Shown here: one piece after another, positions 24,468-32,224 of the stretch
Numbering within the stretch: position 1 is the first letter of the stretch
Layout of the letters: each line of letters starts with the position of its first letter
DNA from: a virus
Virus record (IMG/VR): IMGVR_UViG_3300022540_000057
Span: 1-41,229 of that record
Length of the DNA: 41,229 nucleotides
Direction: 5' to 3' (one strand)
Notes under the pieces: model-generated
Told to the model about the DNA's origin: nothing
Databases searched by the model: none
Seen by the model: only the letters and a program-made list of their open reading frames with translations
Position numbers and translations under genes: made by a program

Positions 24468-26968
24468 TTATTTCTCCTTAGTTTTTTATATGCTAGTTCT
24501 ATCTTAACTGCAAGTGTGTGTAAGTCATCTGGGATATCTTTGCTTTTATATTCTATCATATTATCTTTACACATATCTAATCCAATAGTTACATCGGCAG
24601 GAATTGGAATCTTTACACCTTTCCAATAAAGTGGAGTTTCAAGTGAGTCTTTAATAAGTTTGATCATCCTAGCATGTTCAATCCAAGGTATAGATAAAGG
24701 GATTTGAAACACTACCGAGTCATGTACTTGGGCTAGGAGTTCTACAGGCTTAAACAAATCTTGATTATAATAGATGTATTCAAGTCCTTGTTCATTTATC
24801 TTATCGGCCGTTGTAGATTGTGGAAGCTGTGCGTAGGCTTCACGGTAGGTAGCAAGGCAAGCAGATCTGGATACACCAGGATGGGAAGGAATTATGGGGC
24901 CTAGAAACAATCTATTACGTCCCATCAAGTTTGTAACAGTACGATTTTTCTTAAGCATATTTTGAATAGTCAGGTGAAACCCTCCACGGATTTGAGGGTA
25001 ACCCTTGTGAATCTTTTCTATGAGATACTTAGCATCTCGTTCAGTTAGTTCATTTTTAAGTGCAAAGGTTTTATATCCTACATCATAATTAGTAGCGTGA
25101 TTCCCCTTTTTTCCGTAAAAGCGTTCTGACTGTCTACCGTCACCGAGTGTGGATGAACCGTCTTCACTTAAAATCTCATCATAAGGCTTACCAAAGATAA
25201 CTGAAGCAGTCATACGATGAAGGTCTATTCCTTGCTCAAAGGCTTCGATTTGAGAAATGACACCTCCAACGTAAGCCACGATTCTATTCTCGATCTGGCT
25301 GAGGTCGATAGAATATCCAAGATATCCTTCATCGAAGACGAAGAATTTGAGTAAGTCATGTGGCCAGTTTTGTTGATTACCACCAGTTCCAAATATAGTC
25401 TCACCTGATGATAGTCTTCCTGTTTCAGCTCCGACAGGTTTATATGAACTACGATATCTCCCATCTTTATCCACCTTTTTTATATTTAAATAAGTTGATA
25501 TACGCTTTGACAATCCACGAATGTCAAGCATGATTTGTGCAGCTTGAATGCCTTGCCTTGCAAGCCGTTTCATAGCATCTACATCGGTAGTAGGAACATA
25601 TTTACCTTTACTATTACGTTTTTTATAAGGTTTTATTTTAAGTTCGTTGTAGAAATACTTCATTAATTGTTTAGGTGAATTATGATTAATAGCGTAACCT
25701 ACTTCTTTATGAAGCTGCTCGATTAAGATATCAAGTTTAACCTGTTCCTTTTTTGCATACTTAATTATACCATCTACATCAACTTTAATTCCACGCTCAG
25801 CCATATAAATTAAAGGTTTGATTAACTTACGTTGTCGATTATAGGTGTCGAGATTCCCTTGTTTCTTCAACTCAGCAATTTGCTCAGGGTGTGCAGCTGA
25901 AGTGGCGATAGAGTCAAGACCGTTGTAGTTCCACCAAGTTTCCCAGGTGCCAATCCCACGCTTCATCCATTGTTTACCATCTTGTTTGTAATAAGGTATG
26001 TCAGTATGCATAGTTGTAACAAAATCCAGGCCAGCTGGGTAATCAGGTAACATAATTTTCTGAGCGATCTGTGTACAGTGAATTTCTCCTCTAGGAACCA
26101 TACCATACTTGTGATACATAAATTGAGTATCGAAGATAAAATTAGCCCCTCGCTTACTTATACGTGGAGATTGAATTATCTTAGCAATAAGCAACATTAT
26201 TTCATACTCTTGCTCAATATGAAAATAGTCGCCTTTAGCATCACGAAAGGGAATACTTATAGCATGTGTAGAATCCCAAGCAAAAGATATACAATCTAGT
26301 TCACGATTAACTACTTCGATATCCAGGTCTACCGTTCTACCTCGTAAACCACCTTCATAGATGTAGTTTAGTATATCTACACATTCATTGTAAGTAGGTG
26401 CAATCTTTATTGATCTGCCAAGTTGTCTAATCTCATGATAAGTTGATTCAATCTTAGCTTGGAGCAAGTCAGTGACGATTAGAGGTTTGTTAAGAAAATT
26501 GAACTTTGGAGGGATGAAAGTAGCCGGATGAAACGTGGGAATTATTTTTAATCCAGGAACTAAAGTGGAATTAAGTACAGAACCTCTCCATTTGGTAATC
26601 CCGACTCGATTAGTCAAGGCAATTAAAGGTATATTTCCACAAGCTATTACAATATTAAGATTGGGAAGTTTAGATAGTTCTTCACCAAGTTCTTGAATAT
26701 AAATATAGCCATTCTCTGACATAGTATATCGACCGGACGAGTTAAGATTGATATACTTCACCAATGGTTCGTCTAAGTCCTTAATTACGTTTGTTAGGTA
26801 GATAGACGAACGAGGAATCTTGGCCATTGTTAGGCAATCATTAAGACCCTTACCAGCTGGTCCTATGAATACTTTTCCATATCTTATTTCCTGCACTCCG
26901 GGTTGCTCACCTACAATTGCTATGGTAGCATTGGTAGGGCCGGAAGGATAAACAGTTGTTTGTCTCAT
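24464..26968 (-). CDS. DNA polymerase family A with N-terminal uracil-DNA-glycosylase-like domain
   Basis: From ATG 26968 (GGGAG 8 bp ahead) the protein has 834 residues. Residues about 1-170 are a UDG family 4/SPO1-polymerase-type domain with GEQPG at 20-24 and FHPAT near 150. A DnaQ-type exonuclease follows with Exo I DLDIE, Exo II NFIFD and Exo III YNGLD, all with their acidic residues. The polymerase has motif A YSIDLSQIENR, a helix-O segment RFYGKKGNHATNYDVGY and motif C VHDS near 750. In motif C the usual HDE is HDS. The UDG domain lacks the Cys set expected for an Fe-S cluster. The protein should replicate phage DNA with proofreading. Confidence 0.93.
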   Translation of the reverse strand: MRQTTVYPSGPTNATIAIVGEQPGVQEIRYGKVFIGPAGKGLNDCLTMAKIPRSSIYLTNVIKDLDEPLVKYINLNSSGRYTMSENGYIYIQELGEELSKLPNLNIVIACGNIPLIALTNRVGITKWRGSVLNSTLVPGLKIIPTFHPATFIPPKFNFLNKPLIVTDLLQAKIESTYHEIRQLGRSIKIAPTYNECVDILNYIYEGGLRGRTVDLDIEVVNRELDCISFAWDSTHAISIPFRDAKGDYFHIEQEYEIMLLIAKIIQSPRISKRGANFIFDTQFMYHKYGMVPRGEIHCTQIAQKIMLPDYPAGLDFVTTMHTDIPYYKQDGKQWMKRGIGTWETWWNYNGLDSIATSAAHPEQIAELKKQGNLDTYNRQRKLIKPLIYMAERGIKVDVDGIIKYAKKEQVKLDILIEQLHKEVGYAINHNSPKQLMKYFYNELKIKPYKKRNSKGKYVPTTDVDAMKRLARQGIQAAQIMLDIRGLSKRISTYLNIKKVDKDGRYRSSYKPVGAETGRLSSGETIFGTGGNQQNWPHDLLKFFVFDEGYLGYSIDLSQIENRIVAYVGGVISQIEAFEQGIDLHRMTASVIFGKPYDEILSEDGSSTLGDGRQSERFYGKKGNHATNYDVGYKTFALKNELTERDAKYLIEKIHKGYPQIRGGFHLTIQNMLKKNRTVTNLMGRNRLFLGPIIPSHPGVSRSACLATYREAYAQLPQSTTADKINEQGLEYIYYNQDLFKPVELLAQVHDSVVFQIPLSIPWIEHARMIKLIKDSLETPLYWKGVKIPIPADVTIGLDMCKDNMIEYKSKDIPDDLHTLAVKIELAYKKLRRNK

Positions 26969-27174
26969 ATAGATGTCTCCCACCACTTAGTTGGTGTTAT
27001 ACACCTAAGTATTCCCCATATACATAAAGTTCCATATCCAAGAACTACACCCCAAGGCTTTGCTAGTGGATCAAATGGCTGTCTAATAAATACAGCTTCT
27101 ATACCATTCCAGAATGTTCCACCTAATCCTAGTATAATAAATAGCTTAAAGAATATCACATCTAAATTTTTCAT
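26965..27174 (-). CDS. Small membrane protein
   Basis: This 69-residue protein has two hydrophobic segments (about 6-25, VIFFKLFIILGLGGTFW; and about 42-58, WGVVLGYGTLCIWGILRCI) joined by a short polar loop. It overlaps the polymerase start by 4 bp (ATGA) and has GGGAGG as RBS. The topology resembles a small two-helix holin or membrane anchor, but nothing beyond that supports a function. Confidence 0.68.
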   Translation of the reverse strand: MKNLDVIFFKLFIILGLGGTFWNGIEAVFIRQPFDPLAKPWGVVLGYGTLCIWGILRCITPTKWWETSI

Positions 27175-27188
27175 AAGTTAGCCTCCCA

Positions 27189-27211
27189 TATTGTTTAATA
27201 ATTAAACGATC
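27189..27211. repeat. 23-bp palindromic repeat, copy 8
   Basis: On the plus strand the right arm AAACGATC is intact and the left end is TATTGTTT. In the minus direction it lies 14 bp upstream of the membrane-protein start at 27174. Confidence 0.85.
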
Positions 27212-27249
27212 TATTACAATATTCTCTCAATCCATTTGATAGTTTCCTA

Positions 27250-27272
27250 GATCGTTTGGGAATTAAACGATC
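27250..27272. repeat. 23-bp palindromic repeat, copy 9 (supplies a stop codon)
   Basis: Both arms are full consensus (GATCGTTT and AAACGATC). Read on the minus strand it supplies the last codons of the ParB/methyltransferase gene: ATC GTT TAA, Ile-Val-stop. Only 38 bp separate it from copy 8. Confidence 0.92.
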
Positions 27273-28582
27273 TGTTGTGAATGCAATTTTATTAAAAAAC
27301 TATCTCTGTAGGCTTTAGACAACTCAAATCCTAGCGGACTCATACCAAGTTGGTCGGCTGCTAGAATACCATTACCTGATCCCAGGAAAGGAATCAAAAC
27401 ACGCGAGCCAGGAAATGCAAAGGTATTATAGATCTCCTTCATCAACTCGATGGGACGTTCAGTAGGATGAGTTTTCTTCTGTGGTGGGACTGGAGGGTAA
27501 TCAAAGATGTTTCTCCTACCTGGCTTATTAAGTGCCGGACGGCCCTTCCAAGCATAGAAAAACATCTCATAAGAATTTGCTAGATGTATTTCAGGTCGTT
27601 TAGATTGGCCATATCCTTTTGTCCACACTCCGCACATACGAGTAGTGTTAAATCCAGCATGGGTTAATTCCTTATATACAACTTCAATCCATGGCTGGGG
27701 AGCAAACCAGCATATTAGCCAAGAATGCTGGGCCATTACTCGATAGCATTCTTGAAATAGTAAGGACAAAAATTCTATATATTTATCTGCATCAATTTCA
27801 TTGTAAGAGTCGGAGGAATATATAGACTCACCATCTGTCTTTTTAGCTTGCTGGAGCCTTATAGCATACGGAGGGTCTATTTCCACAAGATGGTAAACGG
27901 AATCAGGAATCTTCTTTACACCTTCAAAGAAGTCATTTAGAACAAAGCAGTTAGATAACTTAGTAAAAGAATTACTAGTAGTTTCTAACTGAATTTTCTG
28001 TGCAATAACTTCCTTAACAACAAGCTCATCCATCTTCTTAATTACAGTCGAAGCATCCTTTTGTGTCTTACATTTGTCAAATAGTTCCGGAAATGCTTCA
28101 CGAGCTTCAGCACGTTTAATAGCGGTAGAAACAGATGCTTTGGAAACTCCGATTAGTTTGCCAGTATCATCAGTTCCCCAGCCAACTGCATCTGGGCCAG
28201 GTGCCTTTGTGCCATGGATAGATTGTTGTAGTTCATGTATTTCCCTTGTTAAGTTATCAAACTCCCAAAATTCCATATCCTTTCTGTGAAAGTTTTCAGA
28301 CTTTTCTATTATTTTTATTTCTAAGTCTGATAAACTAGATGGAAATATCCTTACTGGAATTATCTCAACTTTGTTTTTCAACAATGTTCGTAATCTGCGT
28401 TCACCGGCTAGTAATAGATACTTATTATCATCTATTTCTTTGACAGCTAATGGAGCAATCAGTCCACTATTCTTCATTGACTCTTCAAGACTAATCAAGT
28501 CTCCCATTTCTACCCTTGTTCTATCTCCAATGTCTATGTTACTTATATCTACCATTGCAACTTTTCCTACTTCTATAGACAT
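27263..28582 (-). CDS. ParB-like domain fused to a DNA (adenine/cytosine-N) methyltransferase
   Basis: The 439-residue protein has a ParB/Srx-type N-terminal domain with GERRLR at 60-65, and a helix-turn-helix-like segment (GKLIGVSKASVSTAIKRA, 141-158). A beta-type amino-methyltransferase domain follows, with DPPY at 236-239, HPTERPIELMKEI near 376, and FLGSGNG near 399. The motif order IV then I fits the beta class. It probably methylates adenine or N4-cytosine in phage or host DNA, for protection from restriction or for regulation. GGAG precedes the ATG. Its stop lies in a palindromic repeat. Confidence 0.88.
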   Translation of the reverse strand: MSIEVGKVAMVDISNIDIGDRTRVEMGDLISLEESMKNSGLIAPLAVKEIDDNKYLLLAGERRLRTLLKNKVEIIPVRIFPSSLSDLEIKIIEKSENFHRKDMEFWEFDNLTREIHELQQSIHGTKAPGPDAVGWGTDDTGKLIGVSKASVSTAIKRAEAREAFPELFDKCKTQKDASTVIKKMDELVVKEVIAQKIQLETTSNSFTKLSNCFVLNDFFEGVKKIPDSVYHLVEIDPPYAIRLQQAKKTDGESIYSSDSYNEIDADKYIEFLSLLFQECYRVMAQHSWLICWFAPQPWIEVVYKELTHAGFNTTRMCGVWTKGYGQSKRPEIHLANSYEMFFYAWKGRPALNKPGRRNIFDYPPVPPQKKTHPTERPIELMKEIYNTFAFPGSRVLIPFLGSGNGILAADQLGMSPLGFELSKAYRDSFLIKLHSQQIV

Positions 28583-28585
28583 AAT

Positions 28586-28795
28586 TTATTCTCCTAACAT
28601 TTTAAGCAATTCTGCCGCTTGAGCCTTGGATATTTTAGAGGCGGCCTTAGACTGACTGATTTTGTTTTTAGTTGATTTAGACTTTTTCTTATCTGGAATA
28701 CGACGTGAAAGACGAAGTTCTCGTAAGTATTCAATAGCTTCGTCTTTATTCATGTCGGATACAGATTTGATTGGTAGGTCTTCAATAGTAGCCAT
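28586..28795 (-). CDS. Lys/Ser-rich small protein with SAP-like helices
   Basis: The 69-residue protein has an N-terminal helical stretch (MNKDEAIEYLRELRLSRRIP), a Lys/Ser-rich linker and a C-terminal helix (KAQAAELLKMLGE). Short helix-linker-helix basic proteins can bind DNA, but no family is certain. It shares TAATG with the upstream gene and ends 3 bp before the ParB/methyltransferase gene, so the two are probably co-translated. Confidence 0.65.
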   Translation of the reverse strand: MATIEDLPIKSVSDMNKDEAIEYLRELRLSRRIPDKKKSKSTKNKISQSKAASKISKAQAAELLKMLGE

Positions 28796-29034
28796 TATTT
28801 ACATCTCCTTTTAGCTTTAGCTAAACTCGGTAAGATTTCCCTAGGCTTGACTGCCCCGTCTAGGATTGCACCTATAACTATATTACCGTGGTTTTCTATA
28901 AGATCTAATACATCGTCTAAGATTATAGAAAATATAGATTTGCGTATGCCATAGATGGATATTAGTTTATCAGCCCGTAACTTTTGTTCGTCCGAGATTT
29001 CGAAAGAGAACTTCGCCTTATATTCACTATTCAT
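28795..29034 (-). CDS. Hypothetical small helical protein
   Basis: This 79-residue protein has FSFEISDEQKLRADKLISIY followed by a helix (FSIILDDVLDLIENHG) and a basic tail (SLAKAKRRCK). Such N-terminal layout is seen in small phage regulators with ribbon-helix-helix-like starts, which is only a suggestion. It follows a palindromic repeat and GGAGG. Confidence 0.65.
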   Translation of the reverse strand: MNSEYKAKFSFEISDEQKLRADKLISIYGIRKSIFSIILDDVLDLIENHGNIVIGAILDGAVKPREILPSLAKAKRRCK

Positions 29035-29048
29035 ATTTTACCTCCATA

Positions 29049-29071
29049 GATCGTTTAACAATTAAATGAAC
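29049..29071. repeat. 23-bp palindromic repeat, copy 10
   Basis: Plus-strand arms are GATCGTTT and AAATGAAC. In the minus direction it starts at the last stop-codon base of the sulfoquinovose synthase gene and ends 14 bp ahead of the 29034 start. Confidence 0.88.
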
Positions 29072-30249
29072 TACTTCCACTTTGTTTCAGGCATAATTAC
29101 AGATCCAACTACCCTTTCTTTATACTGTAAAAGGTAAGATAGCAAAGTATGAATCTCATGTTTGATATTAGTTGTAGGAATATAGCCTAAGCTACGAAGA
29201 CCTTTAGAAGTAGGATTATAGTAGTGATTTTCATCCTCACTACGTGGATTGTCGAGGTGAGTTACAGAAGGCTTCAGGTTAAGGGATTTAGCTTTCCGTA
29301 CTACAATATTGGCTAGGTTATTTAACGAGTAGGTAGACTCATACTGATTAAAGACTTGATAGGTGCCAGGTTTAGGTGGGTTGTCTATGATAAGGTTAAT
29401 GCATTGGATAGAGTCTTTAAGTGGTAAGAATCCACGCTTTTGATTTCCCGAACCGTAGACAGTTAAAGGATGATTGATTATAGCTTGAGCACAGAATCGG
29501 TTGATTATAGTACCAAAATACTGGTCGTAGTCAAAGCGGGTTACAAGGGAAGGTTCGGTGTCGGTTAAGCCATAGACTACACCTTGCATGATATCAGTGG
29601 AAGTTAATCCCCAAGTTTTGCAGGCAAAGATAATATTATGAGTATCGTGGACTTTGGATAGATGATAGAAAGAACCTGGAGATTTAGGAAAAGGGAGACC
29701 AGCCATAGGACACGGAGCTGTTTGGTTATCTAAAGTGGACAAGCCTAAACATTTTTTAGGTATCTCCCCTTCAGGTATGTCACAGTCAGGCGTACCATAC
29801 TCGCCCATTGTGCCTAGTTTGATTAAGTGAACATCAGGACATTTTTCCTTTATAGTCCACAGGAGATTTAAAGTACTTAGGACATTCTCACGCTGGGTGG
29901 AAGCGGCATGTTCTGAGTCGATCATAGACCAAGGTGCAGAAGGTTGTTCGGCTAGGTGGATTATCGTGTCAGGATAGAATTCTTCAAATAAGTTATCCAA
30001 GCCAAACTTTCCAATATGGAATAGGGAATATTTAGATATATTTGCATAGTTTTTGTAAGACTTTAAAATATTCAGTCGATCAAGTCTACAACTTATAGGA
30101 GTTAGTGAGTTAGAACCTACATCTCTAACTCTTTGCCTCCTTGTATAATTATCAATGCCTGCTACTTGATAACCTTTTTTTAACAGATGGAGAGCCAAAG
30201 ACCAGCCAATATACCCATCGTAACCTAGAATTAAAACTTTCTTTTTCAT
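29071..30249 (-). CDS. sqdB: UDP-sulfoquinovose synthase (SQD1/SqdB family)
   Basis: The 392-residue enzyme makes UDP-sulfoquinovose from UDP-glucose and sulfite, the head-group donor for the sulfolipid SQDG. The NAD-binding motif is G9YDG12YIG15W. The active-site set is Thr147 in KLGTMGEYGTP, Tyr195 and Lys199 in FYHLSKVHDTHN. Further family hallmarks are EQPSAPWSMID, QGVVYG, NRFCAQAIINHPLTVYGSG, RGFLPLKDSIQCINL and HYYNP near the C terminus. Length equals bacterial SqdB. No glycosyltransferase (SqdX) partner is present, so the host would have to complete the pathway. It overlaps the upstream small gene by 4 bp (ATGA), with AAAGGA as RBS. Confidence 0.94.
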   Translation of the reverse strand: MKKKVLILGYDGYIGWSLALHLLKKGYQVAGIDNYTRRQRVRDVGSNSLTPISCRLDRLNILKSYKNYANISKYSLFHIGKFGLDNLFEEFYPDTIIHLAEQPSAPWSMIDSEHAASTQRENVLSTLNLLWTIKEKCPDVHLIKLGTMGEYGTPDCDIPEGEIPKKCLGLSTLDNQTAPCPMAGLPFPKSPGSFYHLSKVHDTHNIIFACKTWGLTSTDIMQGVVYGLTDTEPSLVTRFDYDQYFGTIINRFCAQAIINHPLTVYGSGNQKRGFLPLKDSIQCINLIIDNPPKPGTYQVFNQYESTYSLNNLANIVVRKAKSLNLKPSVTHLDNPRSEDENHYYNPTSKGLRSLGYIPTTNIKHEIHTLLSYLLQYKERVVGSVIMPETKWK

Positions 30250-30458
30250 ATATCTGACTTTCCTTTTTTACATAAAGTGTTTATTATAAGTTCTGCTCCT
30301 TTACTATCAATGTTTGAAATAGCTCTGAATGTAGTATCTGGAGATTCAAATTCAGATACTAAAAGCAAAAATACTTTACCTTCAAGTATCCATTCTATAA
30401 GCTGTGCTATGTGGTTAAGTTGTTCTTCAATATTATTAGATGATTCTTGATTACACAT
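30246..30458 (-). CDS. Hypothetical small protein upstream of sqdB
   Basis: This 70-residue acidic protein has a central hydrophobic run (EWILEGKVFLLLVSEFE, about 22-38) and no Cys pair. It is translationally coupled to the sulfoquinovose synthase gene by an ATGA overlap and has GGAG as RBS. No family is recognised. Confidence 0.62.
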   Translation of the reverse strand: MCNQESSNNIEEQLNHIAQLIEWILEGKVFLLLVSEFESPDTTFRAISNIDSKGAELIINTLCKKGKSDI

Positions 30459-30472
30459 TAGTTATTCTCCTT

Positions 30473-30607
30473 CTATTTTTTTCTTTTATCTTTTTTATGT
30501 TGACTAATTTTAATCGCAGCTAGTTGTTTTAATGCTTCTTTACGTGTTTTGTGAATTCCAGGGACATTACGTATCTTCCATCCACCTTTCACTTTATATA
30601 CTGGCAT
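30473..30607 (-). CDS. Small basic phage protein (MPVYKVKGGWKI type)
   Basis: The 44-residue protein starts at ATG 30607 after AAGGAAATAACT. A longer upstream frame exists but runs through the tRNA-like element. MPVYKVKGGWKIRNV and the RKEALKQLAAIKISQH repeat-like helix match a small basic family found in T7-like and cyanophage-type genomes. Function is unknown; nucleic-acid or capsid interaction would fit the charge. Confidence 0.72.
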   Translation of the reverse strand: MPVYKVKGGWKIRNVPGIHKTRKEALKQLAAIKISQHKKDKRKK

Positions 30608-30631
30608 AGTTATTTCCTTTAGTTTTAAGTC

Positions 30632-30741
30632 TATGGGAGGCAAGGATTTGCACCTTACATACAGTTTCCATCGTGCCCGCTCTAAGGCCAAGCCGTTTTT
30701 CTGCGTGTACCTACTACGTCTACCTATTCCGCCACTCCCAT
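30632..30741 (-). tRNA. tRNA-Leu-like element, 110 nt, non-canonical
   Basis: On the minus strand ATGGGAG (30741-30735) pairs with CTCCCAT (30639-30633), followed by A as discriminator, and the helix can extend by two pairs. The 5' part GTGGCGGAATAGGTAGACG closely resembles the D-arm region of tRNA-Leu. The T arm reads GTAAGG, loop TGCAAAT, CCTTGC. The middle is too long, with a near-duplication of AGGTAGACG as AGGTACACG. I find no anticodon loop with a proper U33. No CCA is encoded. It may be a degenerate or structurally altered tRNA-Leu. A palindromic repeat ends directly at its 5' end. Confidence 0.55.
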
Positions 30742-30742
30742 A

Positions 30743-30765
30743 GATCGTTTAATAATTAAATGGAC
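30743..30765. repeat. 23-bp palindromic repeat, copy 11
   Basis: Arms are GATCGTTT and AAATGGAC. In the minus direction it ends one base before the tRNA-like element and starts 7 bp after the stop at 30772. Confidence 0.9.
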
Positions 30766-30771
30766 TGATTG

Positions 30772-31188
30772 TTACTTCCTAATCACATACTTCTTAATAG
30801 TATTACTATCACCGTAGGTATCATCTTTCTTTACACCAAGAATAGCCCAACCAGTCATGCCAATCAAGTCATCTTCCCACGAAAAGGGACGGGAATAGTC
30901 AAGGTCGATAGCAGCAGCGAAGTTACGAAAGTCGTTGAGAGCACGGGCAAACTGTTTAAGATCAAGTTTTTCACGGTCGAGTTCCCAGAAGAAATCGTTA
31001 AACTCGATTACCATAGGATCATCAGGGATGTCGAAGACGGGTTGATACCAGGTACAGTCATTCTTATCTGATATGCCAGAACGTACTGAGATAATTCGGA
31101 AGTTTGCCTCGGTACCTGCGGGGAGGATTTTAGGTTCTTGCGCGTCGTTGATTTCTTGTTCCATGTCTGAATAATCAGTTAAGGACAT
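30772..31188 (-). CDS. DUF669-like phage protein, possible ssDNA-binding
   Basis: This 138-residue protein is acidic. It has LPAGTEANFRIISVRSGIS, WYQPVFDIPDDP, FNDFFWELDREKLDLKQFAR and a C-terminal strand region (MTGWAILGVKKDD). The pattern matches DUF669-type proteins encoded beside Sak4-like ATPases and nucleases, where an ssDNA-binding role has been proposed. The acidic character fits SSB-like proteins. TTAAGG-poor spacing is compensated by AAAGGAGTAAACTATT upstream of the ATG. Confidence 0.65.
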   Translation of the reverse strand: MSLTDYSDMEQEINDAQEPKILPAGTEANFRIISVRSGISDKNDCTWYQPVFDIPDDPMVIEFNDFFWELDREKLDLKQFARALNDFRNFAAAIDLDYSRPFSWEDDLIGMTGWAILGVKKDDTYGDSNTIKKYVIRK

Positions 31189-31239
31189 AATAGTTTACTC
31201 CTTTGTTAAGATTAAGTTAAATTTAAGTTGACTTGATTA

Positions 31240-31434
31240 TTATTCAATTGGTGAAAGTTCATTAAACAATTTATCAAACTCACCTGGTTTAAGTTTAGTA
31301 ATATCATCTACACCAATTGAGGTATCCCATATAGTTCCATCTGGCAAAAATATAGCAAATATTTCTCCTACTGGCGGAACTACACATAACGGTTTCATTA
31401 TACCACCTTCTTTAATTGTATACATTAGTCTCAT
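31240..31434 (-). CDS. Hypothetical small protein
   Basis: The 64-residue protein starts at ATG 31434 with AAAGGAG 8 bp ahead. An internal ATG (residue 13) after AAGGTGG is a possible second start. It has a beta-type segment, EIFAIFLPDGTIWDTS, and an acidic end. No family is recognised. Confidence 0.65.
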   Translation of the reverse strand: MRLMYTIKEGGIMKPLCVVPPVGEIFAIFLPDGTIWDTSIGVDDITKLKPGEFDKLFNELSPIE

Positions 31435-31469
31435 GATAGTTACTCCTTTAGTTTAGATTGATATTGATG

Positions 31470-31787
31470 TTAATCTTTAACTTCTTCATATGTAGAGTTA
31501 AATATATCAAGCTTACATGAATATATTTCACCTTGTATACCTCTGATAATATAATCGTTAAAGGTTATCTTATGTACTCCTCCAAGTGTTCCACAAACTA
31601 ATTCGTTTGCAGATTTTTGTCCAGGTGGTATTGGTGCATCTGGATTAATCCATAAAGAATTTTCGCCTGGCTCTCTTTGCCATGCTTCATGTAACCATTG
31701 AGGCCAGTCTAAGTTATCCCAACGACGTTCTAAGGTCATTTGGAAAGCTTCAACAATGATTGGTCTTTTTCTAAATAGATAGTTCAT
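31470..31787 (-). CDS. Conserved-type phage protein (IIRGIQGEIYSC motif)
   Basis: The 105-residue protein begins FRKRPIIVEAFQMT and ends with NDYIIRGIQGEIYSCKLDIF, a pattern common to many phage proteins of unknown function. It contains WPQWLHEAW and a second beta-rich part. The gene overlaps the upstream TTG-start gene by 4 bp. Confidence 0.78.
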   Translation of the reverse strand: MNYLFRKRPIIVEAFQMTLERRWDNLDWPQWLHEAWQREPGENSLWINPDAPIPPGQKSANELVCGTLGGVHKITFNDYIIRGIQGEIYSCKLDIFNSTYEEVKD

Positions 31788-31939
31788 TTAATCTCCTTTG
31801 ATTTAGATTTATCTTTGTTAATTATAAATTCATAGTATTTTTTTGCAGCTTCTAACACTTCATATAACGGTTTACCGTTATTTGACTTAAGTGCAAGATC
31901 TAAAGCTACAATCCTTACTTGTCTATCTGAATTTTCCAA
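31784..31939 (-). CDS. Small phage protein with TTG start
   Basis: The 51-residue frame starts with TTG at 31939 preceded by a strong AAAGGAGG five bases away; no ATG is available. It encodes a helical protein (DLALKSNNGKPLYEVLEAAK and KYYEFIINK) of a kind often seen in phage replication arms. It ends TGA, overlapping the ATG of the next gene. Confidence 0.7.
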   Translation of the reverse strand: MENSDRQVRIVALDLALKSNNGKPLYEVLEAAKKYYEFIINKDKSKSKEIK

Positions 31940-31965
31940 GTGTACCTCCTTTAAATAAGTTAATG

Positions 31966-32172
31966 TTAAACTTTATTTTCATCTAGTTTATGATCACCAC
32001 ACCAGTCAGTTTCAAAAACAACTGAGTAACCATTCATTGTTGGAGCATGTCGTCTGCATCTTCCAATCGGTGTAGTGTTTTCACTGTTTTCATTTTTACT
32101 TTTCATTACAAACCACATACATGAATGGCATCCCATGCCTTTACTTCTGTGTTTCCAAGGATCTTTTGACAT
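31966..32172 (-). CDS. Small four-Cys phage protein
   Basis: The 68-residue protein contains CHSCMWF near 15-21, then GRCRRHAPTMNGYSVV and DWCGDHK. Four or more Cys with several His suggest a metal-binding knuckle. This composition occurs in many phage genomes without known function. AAAGGAAG precedes the ATG. Confidence 0.75.
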   Translation of the reverse strand: MSKDPWKHRSKGMGCHSCMWFVMKSKNENSENTTPIGRCRRHAPTMNGYSVVFETDWCGDHKLDENKV

Positions 32173-32192
32173 AATTACTTCCTTTAATTTTA

Positions 32193-32215
32193 GATCGTTT
32201 GATTATCAAACGGTC
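32193..32215. repeat. 23-bp palindromic repeat, copy 12
   Basis: Arms are GATCGTTTGA and TCAAACGGTC, so both arms have changed at the same inner position and still pair. In the minus direction it ends 21 bp before ATG 32172. Confidence 0.9.
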
Positions 32216-32224
32216 TGGTTTTAG

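Noticed and set aside
26903-27181. A 92-residue plus-strand frame over the polymerase start
   Set aside because: It is antisense to two well-supported coupled genes and has no site of its own.
30608-30691. N-terminal extension of the small basic protein at 30473-30607
   Set aside because: It would lie inside the tRNA-like element; ATG 30607 has AAGGA ahead.
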